This document shows, in pieces, positions 10,230 to 17,888 of a stretch of 64,000 nt of DNA. The translations under genes were made by a program, and so were the position numbers. This stretch comes from Sporosarcina thermotolerans (lineage in GTDB: Bacteria; Bacillota; Bacilli; Bacillales_A; Planococcaceae): the NCBI RefSeq assembly GCF_030067815.1, contig NZ_CP125968.1:124001-188000 (forward strand). The letters run 5' to 3'. Every line of letters begins with the position of its first letter. Within the stretch, counting starts at the first letter, position 1. The notes under the pieces are model-generated. The model was given only the letters and a program-made list of their open reading frames with translations. It was not told the DNA's origin and searched no databases.

Positions 10230-10265
10230 AAAAGAAGCCTTGCCATAAATTATTTGGCAAGGCTC
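10230..10265 (-). terminator. Terminator downstream of tRNA fragment/hydrolase
   Basis: Stem AGCCTTGCCA/TGGCAAGGCT followed on the minus strand by TTCTTTTT. It parallels the terminator at 11254-11292, which also follows a tRNA 3' fragment. Confidence 0.8.
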
Positions 10266-10271
10266 TAAATA

Positions 10272-10302
10272 TGGAGTATACCGAGTTTGAACTGGTGACC
10301 GG
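10272..10302 (-). pseudogene. tRNA 3'-end remnant (possible attachment-site scar)
   Basis: On the minus strand this reads GGTCACCAGTTCAAACTC and then GGTATACTCCA, resembling a tRNA T-arm, acceptor 3' strand and discriminator A, directly before a terminator. No matching 5' half is adjacent. It resembles the 11302-11343 fragment in layout, suggesting an earlier integration at the same locus. Confidence 0.5.
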
Positions 10303-10304
10303 TA

Positions 10305-11076
10305 TTAATTAATGATTTGTGTCAATATCCGATTAAACTTATCACGCTCTTCCCAAAAAGCACCATGACCACTGTAGTTAAACGGTACTAACTGCGAATT
10401 TGGGATTAATTCATTTTGCTCCTTAGCTTGTGAAAATGGAATAACTTTATCGTGGATGCCGTGAATAATTAACGTGGGGCAACTATTTTTTGTAGGTCCT
10501 CGTACAAATTCTCGTCTCTCAATAAAACAATGATTGCAGCCGTCGACCATCCCGCGGCTTGCATCCCCATTTGAAAGAACCAATCAGAGAATTCTTTGGT
10601 TATATACTGAAAGAAAAAGCCATCGATTACTTCCTGCATCAACTTCGGGCGATCATTTAACGTTTGCATAAGATATCGATTCGCAGTTTCCTCCGAAAAA
10701 CCTAAAGGTGCAGCAGCATCAACAAGTACAAGATGGGTGACTCCGTAACCGTTATACCTTGTCATATATCGAATCGCAATAGCTCCACCCGTCGAGTGAC
10801 CTACAAGCGCAAAGTTTTCCAATTGAAGTATACCGATAACCGCACAGATATCATCGGCCAATCTGTCTAATGTATAACCGTCGAATGGCTTATCCGAATT
10901 GCCAAACCCTCTCCAGTCTATGCCGATACAACGATACCCCAAAGACGGAAGAACATTAAACTGATATTCGAACTGTTATGGCTCAACGGCCATCCATGTA
11001 TAAATACAATGGTTTTGTTGCCCTTCGGATTAAGATCTTCAACATACAAATTCACACCCGACTCTACAGTAACCAA
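10305..11076 (-). CDS. Alpha/beta hydrolase (two frameshifts)
   Basis: An alpha/beta-hydrolase-fold enzyme of about 257 residues. It shows the oxyanion-hole motif FIHGWPLSHN, the nucleophile elbow GHSTGG (Ser), the acid-bearing HGIHDKVIP and the catalytic His in YSGHGAFWEE. The closest style is haloperoxidase/esterase-like hydrolases, but the substrate is unknown. One missing C near 10975 and another in the CCCC run near 10478 split it; repair gives SHNQFEYQFNVLPSLGYRC and IVAPTLIIHGIHD. The start is uncertain: TTG at 11076, or an upstream codon nearer the GGAGG at about 11093-11097. It lies between two tRNA 3' remnants, so it may be acquired. Confidence 0.85.
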
Positions 11077-11253
11077 ATATCCGATAACGATTCCTCCGTT
11101 GTTATAATGGCTTCGCCTATAAGATATTCAGCTTTGAAGACAAACGTGATAGTCTTCTGTTCCATGAAAAAGAACCCTACTGCTAAAAACAGCAGATTCT
11201 TCTACACCACCGCCATATTCGTCGCTGGAAATTAACAAAAAGGCGAATCAAAA

Positions 11254-11292
11254 CAAAAAAAGAACCTTGCCAAACGTTAGTTTGACAAGGTT
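11254..11292 (-). terminator. Terminator following the split tRNA-Ala 3' half
   Basis: Stem AACCTTGTCAAAC/GTTTGGCAAGGTT followed by TCTTTTTTT on the minus strand, about 10 bp after the tRNA 3' end. It would be the native terminator of that tRNA. Confidence 0.85.
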
Positions 11293-11301
11293 CCTTGGTT
11301 A

Positions 11302-11343
11302 TGGAGCATTACGGGTTCAAACCGGTGACCTTCACACTGCCAG
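11302..11343 (-). pseudogene. 3' half of split tRNA-Ala(GGC)
   Basis: Minus strand: CTGGCAG (anticodon loop), TGTGA (3' anticodon arm), AGGTC, a T-arm with loop TTTGAAC, ATGCTCC and discriminator A. It pairs with the 5' half at 15504-15541: acceptor GGGGCAT/ATGCTCC with the G3:U70 alanine identity pair, and anticodon arm TCACG/TGTGA. The distal T-stem reads CCGTA where CCGGT is expected, either drift or base-call error. The remaining 413 bp between the hydrolase and the gene at 11490 otherwise hold only short hairpins. Confidence 0.75.
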
Positions 11344-11489
11344 TTTGATTTGCCACGAACATTAGATGAGTTCAGAATGACAGAATGGGAAAATTCTATG
11401 TGTATTTAATTAACTGTTCCCTGCGGAGCGGTTTTTCTTTATGAGAACCAATATTTGGTGCTGTATATTTAATTAAAGGGGTGAATTGA

Positions 11490-12041
11490 GTGAAAAATAA
11501 GAAAATATTTATTCCGTTAGTTATTGTTCTACTGGCTGTCGTTGCCTATTTCATGTTCATTCAATGGAATAAAGAAATCTTAATAATTGAGGAAAAACCT
11601 GGAGTTCCTAATCTTGAGGACGATGGGATTGTAAAGCCAGTAATTGAAGTTTCTGAAGAGAGAAAAATACCTGTTGAAGTGGAGTTGCCACTTTCAATGC
11701 ACGAGCTTGCTGTACAAGAAATCATTCACGCCATGAGCCATCAAAAAGTGAAAGCCGACGGAAAGTGGGGCTTCCTCCCTTTAACTCAGGAACGTGTTCA
11801 ACGTCTAATTGAAGTTGTTGAAACAAACGAAAGCAAATACGATAACGCTTCAATTTATTTAGACATTCTCAATCGTTGGGCTGAAAATGATTTCTCGAAT
11901 GCTGATAAGGAACACAATATTATATGGGAAATGCAGTCCGGCACAATTGGACGAGCTTACGGAGTTTTAAGTTATGAGGAGGAACTGGAGTTTATCCAAA
12001 AACATTTTAATGTTGAAATAAAAAAAGTAGAGCCAGAGTGA
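11490..12041 (+). CDS. Membrane-anchored protein, DUF6241-like
   Basis: A 183-residue protein with one N-terminal membrane segment (IFIPLVIVLLAVVAYFMFI) and an extracytoplasmic part. That part contains MHELAVQEIIHAMSHQKVKADGKWG and ERVQRLIEVVE..., which recall the DUF6241 group of Bacillus proteins; assignment is from memory and not firm. The start follows AAAGGGGTGA. Its stop lies inside the downstream terminator stem. It is the first islet gene and has no partner in the same direction. Confidence 0.75.
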   Translation: MKNKKIFIPLVIVLLAVVAYFMFIQWNKEILIIEEKPGVPNLEDDGIVKPVIEVSEERKIPVEVELPLSMHELAVQEIIHAMSHQKVKADGKWGFLPLTQERVQRLIEVVETNESKYDNASIYLDILNRWAENDFSNADKEHNIIWEMQSGTIGRAYGVLSYEEELEFIQKHFNVEIKKVEPE

Positions 12042-12059
12042 AATTGGCGCTACTTTTTA
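12024..12059 (+). terminator. Terminator overlapping the DUF6241-like gene end
   Basis: Stem AAGTAGAGCCA/TGGCGCTACTT then TTT; the stop codon at 12039-12041 is in the loop. Confidence 0.75.
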
Positions 12060-12076
12060 TTTTGTGTCATTTGTTT

Positions 12077-12400
12077 TTACAGAGGTGGTAACGTGCTACC
12101 CAAAGTCTTGCCGATTTCATTCAGTTTATCTTTGGCAGCTCTTCCCCACACTCGGGAGCCTTCTGCTTCTTCTCTTAAAACTTGCTGATGAAACTCGGAA
12201 AAATTGTCTCTTAACCAATACAATTCCCACATGTTATGAAATAGTTTTCCGACTCCTGCAAGCCTGTCCAAGTTTCTCGTGCATGTTTTACAAATTATAA
12301 AGACGTTTGTAACTGGATTGGGATATTCCCACTCCCCAACCATAATGTTTGCCGAGTAGTTCGGCAAATCACGCTCGCATACTTCACAATTCAATGCCAT
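12077..12400 (-). CDS. Hypothetical protein with two CxxC pairs
   Basis: A 107-residue protein not recognised. Two Cys pairs (CEVC near the start and CKTC near residue 35) suggest a zinc ribbon; the rest is helical and W-rich (HNMWELYWLRDNFSEFHQQ). Start ATG 12400 follows GGGGGAAATT. It is an islet gene in the minus-strand group 12077-13324; nucleic acid binding is possible but unproven. Confidence 0.6.
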   Translation of the reverse strand: MALNCEVCERDLPNYSANIMVGEWEYPNPVTNVFIICKTCTRNLDRLAGVGKLFHNMWELYWLRDNFSEFHQQVLREEAEGSRVWGRAAKDKLNEIGKTLGSTLPPL

Positions 12401-12466
12401 GAAATTTCCCCCTTTACTATTAATTCGACTGTAATATAGCAAAAAAAGATGTTTTCTTAAAGCAAA

Positions 12467-12814
12467 TCAGTCTTGTTGGCTCATGTAGTTTTGATATTTT
12501 TGCATATTACCATAAAGGGTGGCAAAGACTTCTTCCCAACTCTCACGTCTGTGGTTTTCTTGTGCCAGTGCTTCTACAAAATGATAATTTCCATCGTGTT
12601 GCGGAACTGCATCATAAATTCTTTGTTCAAAAGAGCCATGATGAACATTTTCTCCTGCACCTATTTTGGTGCGGTATTCATCAAAAATATCCATGATTGC
12701 TTCATGTTGTTCTTCAGTGATTCTGTATTCAAAAAGCAATCTGGAATATGGAGTATTTTCAAATAGCAATTGTTGTCTGTATTCGATAAAATCCAATCTC
12801 TCATCAATGGTCAT
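12467..12814 (-). CDS. Small acidic hypothetical protein (DUF1878-like?)
   Basis: A 115-residue, probably helical cytoplasmic protein beginning MTIDERLDFIEYRQQLLFEN, a start reminiscent of DUF1878 proteins in Firmicutes and phages. Start ATG 12814 has a strong GGAGGTGA site. It lies in the minus-strand islet group. Function is unknown. Confidence 0.6.
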   Translation of the reverse strand: MTIDERLDFIEYRQQLLFENTPYSRLLFEYRITEEQHEAIMDIFDEYRTKIGAGENVHHGSFEQRIYDAVPQHDGNYHFVEALAQENHRRESWEEVFATLYGNMQKYQNYMSQQD

Positions 12815-12876
12815 TCTTCTCACCTCCCATATATTCAATTCGACATCTTCCTATATTTTCCTTCAAATAGCTACAA

Positions 12877-13089
12877 TTATTTTGACTCAGTTCTTTGAGT
12901 CCCGTCATATTCATGACCAGTAATTGTTGCTAAATCTCTATCAAGCTCTTTTGTCGCTTCAAACATAAAACATTGGTAATTCGGGTTATTTTTGTTTTTA
13001 GTGGAATACAGGAAGTTGTGACCGAGCTTCACGAGCTCAACAAAAAGCGACTTTTTATAGATGACTTTTACTTTTGATTCACAATTCAT
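12877..13089 (-). CDS. Small phage-like protein, DUF5659-like
   Basis: A 70-residue protein with KSLFVELVKLGHNFLYSTKNKNNPNYQCFMFEAT, a pattern typical of the short DUF5659 family from phages and mobile elements. Start ATG 13089 has AAGGAG 10 bp upstream and overlaps the end of the preceding gene by 11 bp, so the two are co-transcribed. Function is unknown. Confidence 0.6.
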   Translation of the reverse strand: MNCESKVKVIYKKSLFVELVKLGHNFLYSTKNKNNPNYQCFMFEATKELDRDLATITGHEYDGTQRTESK

Positions 13090-13324
13090 ACTTCCGTAAC
13101 TCCTTATTAATTTCATTCAAACTTTTTTCATCCATCATGTTAGACCCATAATAAATTCTCAGGGCATTTAATAGAATTTCATAACTACTGAGTGTAATCT
13201 CAACATAGTTTTCATCAAATATGTATTCACCTACAGCAAACGTCTCTCGAGAAATTTCATCAATAACAGCTTGAGTGGTTACCAACAACGGTCTACTTCC
13301 TTTCATATCCCATACGCACCGCAT
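13079..13324 (-). CDS. Hypothetical islet protein
   Basis: An 81-residue acidic protein, not recognised. Start ATG 13324 with GGAG 11 bp upstream. The C-terminal part (YGSNMMDEKSLNEINKELRKYEL) is helical. It overlaps the DUF5659-like gene and heads the minus-strand islet group. Confidence 0.5.
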   Translation of the reverse strand: MRCVWDMKGSRPLLVTTQAVIDEISRETFAVGEYIFDENYVEITLSSYEILLNALRIYYGSNMMDEKSLNEINKELRKYEL

Positions 13325-13511
13325 AGCTCAATCATCTCCTGTACTTGTCTGATAATTCTAATCATATCCGGCCAAATAGTTGCTGGGAACCTCGTTAAAT
13401 ATTAATTGAATAACGGGAATAGTATTACTTTAGAATTCACCTTTCCAATTTAAAAATCCTCACTACAATAGCTCCAGATAACAAAAACAAAAATGAAATG
13501 GGGAATTAATT

Positions 13512-13721
13512 ATGACAACAGAAGAAAAAATCGCAATTCTTAAGAACAAACAACAAAGCTTAAGTGAAGATTCAGTACGAACCACTCTTGAGGTTTTGGT
13601 CGATTTATTGATTGCTAAAGAAATTATCACTTATGAAGAGATAGAAACTGCTATTGAAACGAGGTTTATAACAGAGATTCTTGAAACTGCTGAAGAAATT
13701 GGTATTGGGTTCAAACATTAA
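13512..13721 (+). CDS. Small helical hypothetical protein
   Basis: A 69-residue protein, predicted all-helical (MTTEEKIAILKNKQQSLSED, LEVLVDLLIAKEIITYEEIE), not recognised. A GGGG site lies about 9 bp upstream of ATG. It is followed by a weak hairpin with T run (13727-13757), and the next plus-strand gene has its own strong ribosome site. Confidence 0.5.
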   Translation: MTTEEKIAILKNKQQSLSEDSVRTTLEVLVDLLIAKEIITYEEIETAIETRFITEILETAEEIGIGFKH

Positions 13722-13815
13722 CAAAAACGCACTGGGCATGTCCTGGTGTGTTTTATTTTGATAAACAAGGAAATAAGTCTCACATAGCGAATATATAAAT
13801 TGGGGGGTGATTATA

Positions 13816-14115
13816 ATGGCACAAATACAATTAGATAATGGAATCATTAAAATCGGAGATATTGTAAATCGGATTGAATACTATACACAAGAAGTTGATT
13901 ATTCCGTATGCTACCGAGTAACAGGGTTTCAAACATACGAAGGCGAACTGCAACCCAAAGTACTCATGTTAAAAACTGCCACAATGCAACCATACATTAC
14001 ACGAGATGGTGATTTAGCAAGAACCACATGGCTTAGACCTTCCGAAATTTTAAAAAATATTGAATTATCACCAAAGAAGCAATCTTTATTTTCAAAATTC
14101 TTTGGTGGTAAATAA
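13816..14115 (+). CDS. Hypothetical islet protein
   Basis: A 99-residue mainly beta protein (MAQIQLDNGIIKIGDIVNRI, YSVCYRVTGFQTYEGELQPK), not recognised. ATG 13816 follows GGGGGGTGA, stronger than the in-frame ATG 9 bp upstream. It is the last plus-strand islet gene, convergent with the integrase. Confidence 0.55.
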   Translation: MAQIQLDNGIIKIGDIVNRIEYYTQEVDYSVCYRVTGFQTYEGELQPKVLMLKTATMQPYITRDGDLARTTWLRPSEILKNIELSPKKQSLFSKFFGGK

Positions 14116-14137
14116 TTATTATACTCATCATTAAAAC

Positions 14138-14167
14138 CGTCTGGCGCTATCGCTGGGCGTTTTTTTG
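14138..14167 (+). terminator. Terminator after islet gene
   Basis: Nine-pair stem CGTCTGGCG/CGCTGGGCG (with G-U pairs), loop CTAT, then seven T. Confidence 0.75.
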
Positions 14168-14181
14168 TTTTCATGAATATA

Positions 14182-14212
14182 AACAAAGAAACCACCACCG
14201 AATGGTAGTGGT
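14182..14212 (-). terminator. Terminator of the integrase gene
   Basis: Minus-strand stem ACCACTACC/GGTGGTGGT, loop ATTC, followed by TTCTTTGTTT, 15 bp past the integrase stop. Confidence 0.7.
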
Positions 14213-14226
14213 CGTCTATTGCAATG

Positions 14227-15305
14227 TTAATTCCTTTTGTTATCTCGCTTCCGACTTATTAAGTTGTCACTTCCAAAGAAACCTGCATTAGCATGTTTTT
14301 CAATTACGGTATTGTCTGCCATATGGACATAATTTAATACAATCCTCAAGTCGGAGTGTCCCAATATCAAGCGCAACGATTCAACATCTCCAGATGATGA
14401 AGATAATGCGTAGCTGCCGAGTGTCTCAGTAAATGAATGTAAAAGCGTTTCGTGATTCCTGCTTCAAGAGCGTATTTCTTAAAGTCTCTCAAAACATTGT
14501 TGTTATTTAACATTCGACCTGACAGAGAAAGAAAGAGCAAATCGTCCACTTCCCCTTCAAACAGCGCATTTTCTTCTTGAAGTTGCAACAACAGACGATA
14601 CGTTTTGTTAGACAACGGTACAATGCGAGCTTTACGACTCTTAGCATTGGTGGAGCGAATTATAATAGTTCGGTTCGTATGGTCAATATCATGCGGGCTA
14701 ATCAACAAGCATTCGGTTATACGCAACATGGAATCCACTAACAGATGTAAAAGAACATAATCACGAAAATTCTTGAATGATTTATTGGAATGTCCTTTAA
14801 CCACTTTCAGCAGATTATTCAATTCTTCACGAGTTAAAATCTCAATTTCAACTTCATCTTTTCTGAACCCTTCAAATTTGTTAAATGGATTGTCTTTCAA
14901 CATTTCTTCCTTCAAGCACCAATTCACAAATGTTTTGAGGTATTTCAAGCGACCCTCAATTGTAGCATCTGATAATCCAACCGTTTGAGCATGTTCTGGA
15001 AAATATTTATGTCCTTCATATCGAACAGCTTCATTTTTCATCCAATATACATAATCAGCAATAAATTGAGTTGTAATGTCTGAAAGATATAATGTCCTGT
15101 CACTTCTGCTTTCATGGAATTTGGTAATGCTTTTGAACAATCCCACATGCTCGTTTAAAGTAGATGCTCTTAAATTCTGTTTCTGTTTAGCTTCAAGGAA
15201 CTTTTCAAATACAATTTAGACTGATTCCTTTTTTACTGCTTTTTCTGCTGTCCTCCTGTGTGGTTGTCGTTTTGCAGTTGTTGGTCTTTCATCGAAATAC
15301 TTCAA
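14227..15305 (-). pseudogene. Tyrosine recombinase/integrase, disrupted
   Basis: A phage-type integrase of about 359 residues once repaired. It has an N-terminal SAM-like core-binding domain (FEKFLEAKQKQNLRASTLNEHVG) and a C-terminal catalytic domain with RITECLLISPHDI (first Arg region; most relatives have RxxE), HLLRHSAATH (His-x-x-Arg-His), GHSDLR and the nucleophile Tyr in VLNYVHMAD. An in-frame TAA lies at 15216-15218 and a single base is missing near 14397, which removes GHS and Tyr from the uncorrected frame. Start TTG 15305 with GGGAG. Its place beside a tRNA fits site-specific integration. The stop codon is not explained by a homopolymer slip, so real inactivation is possible. Confidence 0.82.
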
Positions 15306-15409
15306 AATAAAAAACTCCCATCGTTCTGTAATTTAACAGATGTGGAAGTTTCGTTGCGTTCCACTCAAAAATTGAGTTGAACACTTTCGATATTTGATTA
15401 ACCAAGGTA

Positions 15410-15481
15410 TGGAGTCGATGGGGATTGAACCCACAGCCTTCGCACTGCCAGCGCGACGCTCTCCCATTGAGCTACGACCCG
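15410..15481 (-). tRNA. tRNA-Ala(GGC)-like gene, possibly non-functional
   Basis: Minus strand folds as a cloverleaf: acceptor xGGGTCG/CGACTCC with a G3:U70-type pair but C-C at the top, D-arm GCTC/GAGC, anticodon arm TCGCG/TGCGA with loop CTGGCAG (anticodon GGC) and T-arm GTGGG/CCCAT with TTCAATC. It lies inside the islet beside the integrase and differs from the split host copy, so it may be the element's replacement copy or a decayed one. CCA is not encoded. The 300 bp on either side hold only this and the 5' half. Confidence 0.6.
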
Positions 15482-15503
15482 TATTATTTTTACGAGTCAA
15501 TAA

Positions 15504-15541
15504 CTGCCAGCGTGACACTCTCCCAGCTGAGCTAATGCCCC
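15504..15541 (-). pseudogene. 5' half of split tRNA-Ala(GGC)
   Basis: Minus strand: GGGGCAT acceptor, TA, D-arm GCTC-AGCTGGGA-GAGT, then TCACG and the anticodon loop CTGGCAG, where tRNA sequence stops. The matching 3' half is 4.2 kb away at 11302-11343. Confidence 0.75.
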
Positions 15542-15607
15542 GTAAATCTGATACAATATAAATTATAACATGGTAAGCAAAAAAGACAATAGTTTGGGGG
15601 GATCTTC

Positions 15608-16627
15608 TTGCAGCATGCCGAACGGGAGATAACGGACCAGGTGAATCTTTGCGATCGCAAGGGGATGCTGAATCCCGAGGCGATCGGCTTTGCCCGCCAT
15701 CCGCTCATTATAAGCAATTTAAAGGGTCATTTCATGCGGAAAAAGAAATGGAATTATTGGTGTGTGTTCGGCGAGGACCTTCTATTTTCTGCAGCAATCA
15801 GCCATCTTGATTACGCGGCAGTTTGCTTTGTTTATATTCTTGACTACGAAACGCAGCGCTTCTATGAGAAACAGATTGTGCTTCCGGTTGGCCGAAAAGT
15901 GAAGATGCCGGAGGAAGTGCTTGAAAGTGTAAAATTCGTGAATGACCGAATTTCTGTTCAGCTTGTGCATATGCAAGGAGAGACCCATCTTTCCGTTACA
16001 ATCCCAGATTTTGATAATGAAGTGCTCCATGCCGACTTGCATATCTTACACCCGGAGCATGACGACTCCCTCAACGTTGTCATCCCATGGAAAAGGGATT
16101 TGTTTCATTTTACGGCGAAGCATTATTCATTACCTACAACCGGTTTTGTAAAGATTGGTGATAAACGCTACAATTTCAATCCGGATTATAGTTTTGCCGT
16201 CCTTGATTACGGACGCGGGGTTTGGCCGCGTGATGCGGAGTGGAATTGGGCAATGGCGTCCCAACGCTCAGGCGGTCGTCGGATCGGACTGAACTTTGGA
16301 GGCAAATGGACAGACGGAACAGGTATGACGGAGAATGCAATATTTGTGGATGGCGTTATGACTAAGGTTCATGAGGATGTCATTTTCACGTATAGTCCGG
16401 AAAATTATATGCATCCTTGGCATATTCGCACTAAGTTTTCCGATCAAGTCGATATGACTTTTTCTCCTTTCTTCGAACGAACAGCCAAGACGAATGCTCA
16501 GCTAATACAAAGAAATGTCCATCAGCTCGTCGGCTATTTCAACGGCCGAGTCAAGCTGCACGACGGTACATTTCTCCGCATCCGACAAATGCTCGGCTGC
16601 GCGGAGGAGCATCGCGCTAAATGGTGA
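15608..16627 (+). CDS. DUF2804 family protein
   Basis: A 339-residue protein of the DUF2804 family, about the usual length. Typical stretches are IGFARHPLIISNLKGHFMRKKKWNYWC near the start and DYGRGVWPRDAEWNWAMASQ with GLNFGGKWTDGTGMTENA in the second half, which suggest a beta-sandwich related to lipocalin-like hydroxysteroid or AttH folds. Biochemical function is unknown. The start is TTG, six bases after a GGGGGGA site. It stands alone just beyond the tRNA-Ala locus and marks the chromosomal side of the islet. Confidence 0.85.
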   Translation: MQHAEREITDQVNLCDRKGMLNPEAIGFARHPLIISNLKGHFMRKKKWNYWCVFGEDLLFSAAISHLDYAAVCFVYILDYETQRFYEKQIVLPVGRKVKMPEEVLESVKFVNDRISVQLVHMQGETHLSVTIPDFDNEVLHADLHILHPEHDDSLNVVIPWKRDLFHFTAKHYSLPTTGFVKIGDKRYNFNPDYSFAVLDYGRGVWPRDAEWNWAMASQRSGGRRIGLNFGGKWTDGTGMTENAIFVDGVMTKVHEDVIFTYSPENYMHPWHIRTKFSDQVDMTFSPFFERTAKTNAQLIQRNVHQLVGYFNGRVKLHDGTFLRIRQMLGCAEEHRAKW

Positions 16628-16684
16628 TTTTAATATGGGGGATACAACAACCGGCCGGGCGCTGGTTGTTTTTTTGTAGAGGAA

Positions 16685-16985
16685 ATGTGGTTATCACCGC
16701 TTAGACCGGAGTTATCACCGTTCGATTGTGGTTTATCACCGCTTAGATGGTGTTTATCACCGGTTAGAGCACCTTTATCACCGCTCAGGCGGAGTTTATC
16801 ACCGACTCGCATGATTTATCACATTCAGAGTACAATTTCTCTTGCAAACGATGCATGAAAAATCCCCACTATTGGTTATCACCGACTCGGCGGGGTTTAT
16901 CACCGACTCGGCGACTTTATCACCGACTCTCAGCCTGTTATCACCGACTCTGGGAGGTTTATCACCGACTCTGATGATTTAACAC
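16685..16985. repeat. Array A: 20-21-bp repeats, core TTATCACCGACTC
   Basis: At least twelve units. TTATC starts at 16691, 16712, 16733, 16754, 16775, 16796, 16816, then 16876, 16897, 16917, 16938 and 16959, spaced 20 or 21 bp apart. The core is conserved, with 7-8 variable bases between. A 45-bp non-repeat stretch interrupts it. One frame reads as seven-residue repeats, but no ribosome site supports a gene. The same core recurs at 62842-62945. Confidence 0.85.
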
Positions 16986-17035
16986 ATTACCTTTTGACAG
17001 CAACTCCGACTTACTTTGGATATGCACCCCCTGCC

Positions 17036-17112
17036 CTGCACTTCGGTCGCAGCATCGCCGTCTTTGAACACGGCAAAGCCTTCTTTGGACGAAGAACCAC
17101 CATCTTTCGACG
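17036..17112. repeat. Array B: short 21-bp repeats, core TCTTTGGACG
   Basis: Units TCTTTGAACA (17061), TCTTTGGACG (17082) and TCTTTCGACG (17103), plus a weaker CTTCGGTCGC (17041), spaced 21 bp. It lies just downstream of array A, so the 560 bp between DUF2804 and the lipoprotein gene is mostly repeats. Confidence 0.6.
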
Positions 17113-17190
17113 CACTCCCCTACCCCAGTGTTTAATTTCACGTTTGGAAGGAAATTAATGAAGAGATACTATAACTGGAGGTTTGCTATC

Positions 17191-17673
17191 ATGAGGAACA
17201 CTTTGAGGGCTGCGATGTTCTTTTTATTCGCTGTGCTTATTTTGGGAGCTTGCGGAAATTCGAATAAGGATGTGGGCAAGGGGCCGGACGAGCCTCTACA
17301 AAAGAATAATACACTTGTCGTCAAAGAAGACGTTGAAGGCGGAACGTTGAACTCTGGTTCAGGATATGGGTTTAATAAGTTCGATTTGGAGATAGAGGTT
17401 GATGGGCAGGACGTTGTAGATGCGCAGTATGCAGTTGCCAAATCACATAGTGCCTCATACGAGAATAAGTTGGCCGACTTGAAATTGGAAGGCACAGAAG
17501 CATTCAATACGCTTGATGGTCTTTTCATGAATATTATGCTGACGAAAGATACTTCGAAGAAGGATGCGATTGATAAGATTATGAAGTGGTTTGGGTTGGA
17601 TACGTATACGAAGTTCGATTTGGAAGTCGATTTCAGTGATGGAACGAAGTTGGATATTGACGATAGGAAATAA
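17191..17673 (+). CDS. YusW-like lipoprotein
   Basis: A 160-residue predicted lipoprotein: signal MRNTLRAAMFFLFAVLILGAC with lipobox LGAC (Cys 21), a short linker, then a YusW-like domain (FNKFDLEIEVDGQDVVDAQYAVAKSHSASYENKLADLKLEG). It would be tethered outside the membrane. ATG 17191 follows GGAGG by 9 bp; an ATG 30 bp upstream also has a site but would lengthen the signal peptide. Function is unknown. It is flanked by array B upstream and a dispersed repeat downstream. Confidence 0.8.
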   Translation: MRNTLRAAMFFLFAVLILGACGNSNKDVGKGPDEPLQKNNTLVVKEDVEGGTLNSGSGYGFNKFDLEIEVDGQDVVDAQYAVAKSHSASYENKLADLKLEGTEAFNTLDGLFMNIMLTKDTSKKDAIDKIMKWFGLDTYTKFDLEVDFSDGTKLDIDDRK

Positions 17674-17857
17674 CCAAAAGCGGAGGGCGCTCGCCCAACA
17701 GAGGTTCGCAGTCTAAGAACGCCGCGTCGTGCGGCAACGACTGCATGACCGGCATCCAGCCGGCCCCAGGCATAAGACAAAGATGCGTAGTGGCGCCTTT
17801 TGCCACGAATCAGCTTTATCTTATGACCCGAGCAGTTAGCGCCCGAAGCCAGACGAA
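17674..17857. repeat. GC-rich structured dispersed repeat
   Basis: A 180-bp stretch beginning AAAAGCGGAGGGCGCTCGCC, rich in GC and small stems such as GTGGCGCC...GCCAC (about 17790-17806) and GCCGG/CCGGC. This type of sequence recurs in many Bacillaceae/Planococcaceae intergenic regions, from recall. No coding potential is seen. It sits between the lipoprotein gene and the ABC exporter terminator. Confidence 0.5.
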
Positions 17858-17888
17858 AAAAAGGCTGCGTAGAGACGCAGCCTTTTTC
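17858..17888. terminator. Terminator of the ABC exporter operon
   Basis: Stem AAAGGCTGCGT/ACGCAGCCTTT, loop AGAG, with A and T runs on the two sides; it abuts the stop of the minus-strand ABC gene. Confidence 0.9.

Larger units (their letters stand above)
11344..15503. mobile_element. Integrative islet inserted in tRNA-Ala
   Basis: About 4.2 kb separates the two halves of a tRNA-Ala gene. The shared core at both ends is ACTGCCAG, in the anticodon loop. The interval holds a tyrosine integrase next to the tRNA-like copy and a set of small, AT-rich, low-homology genes, the usual make-up of a decayed integrative element. The integrase has an in-frame stop and a frameshift. Boundaries follow the shared core and are inferred. 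Confidence 0.6.

Noticed and set aside
15333..15717. Short minus-strand ORFs around the tRNA-Ala region
   Set aside because: They cross the tRNA-like sequences and lack start signals.
16630..16812. ORF of 60 residues on the minus strand with GDK heptads
   Set aside because: It is a translation of repeat array A; no ribosome site, and the 21-bp DNA period explains the heptads.
16685..17112. CRISPR array
   Set aside because: Repeats are short (about 13 conserved bases), degenerate, with 7-8-bp variable parts, and no cas genes are present.
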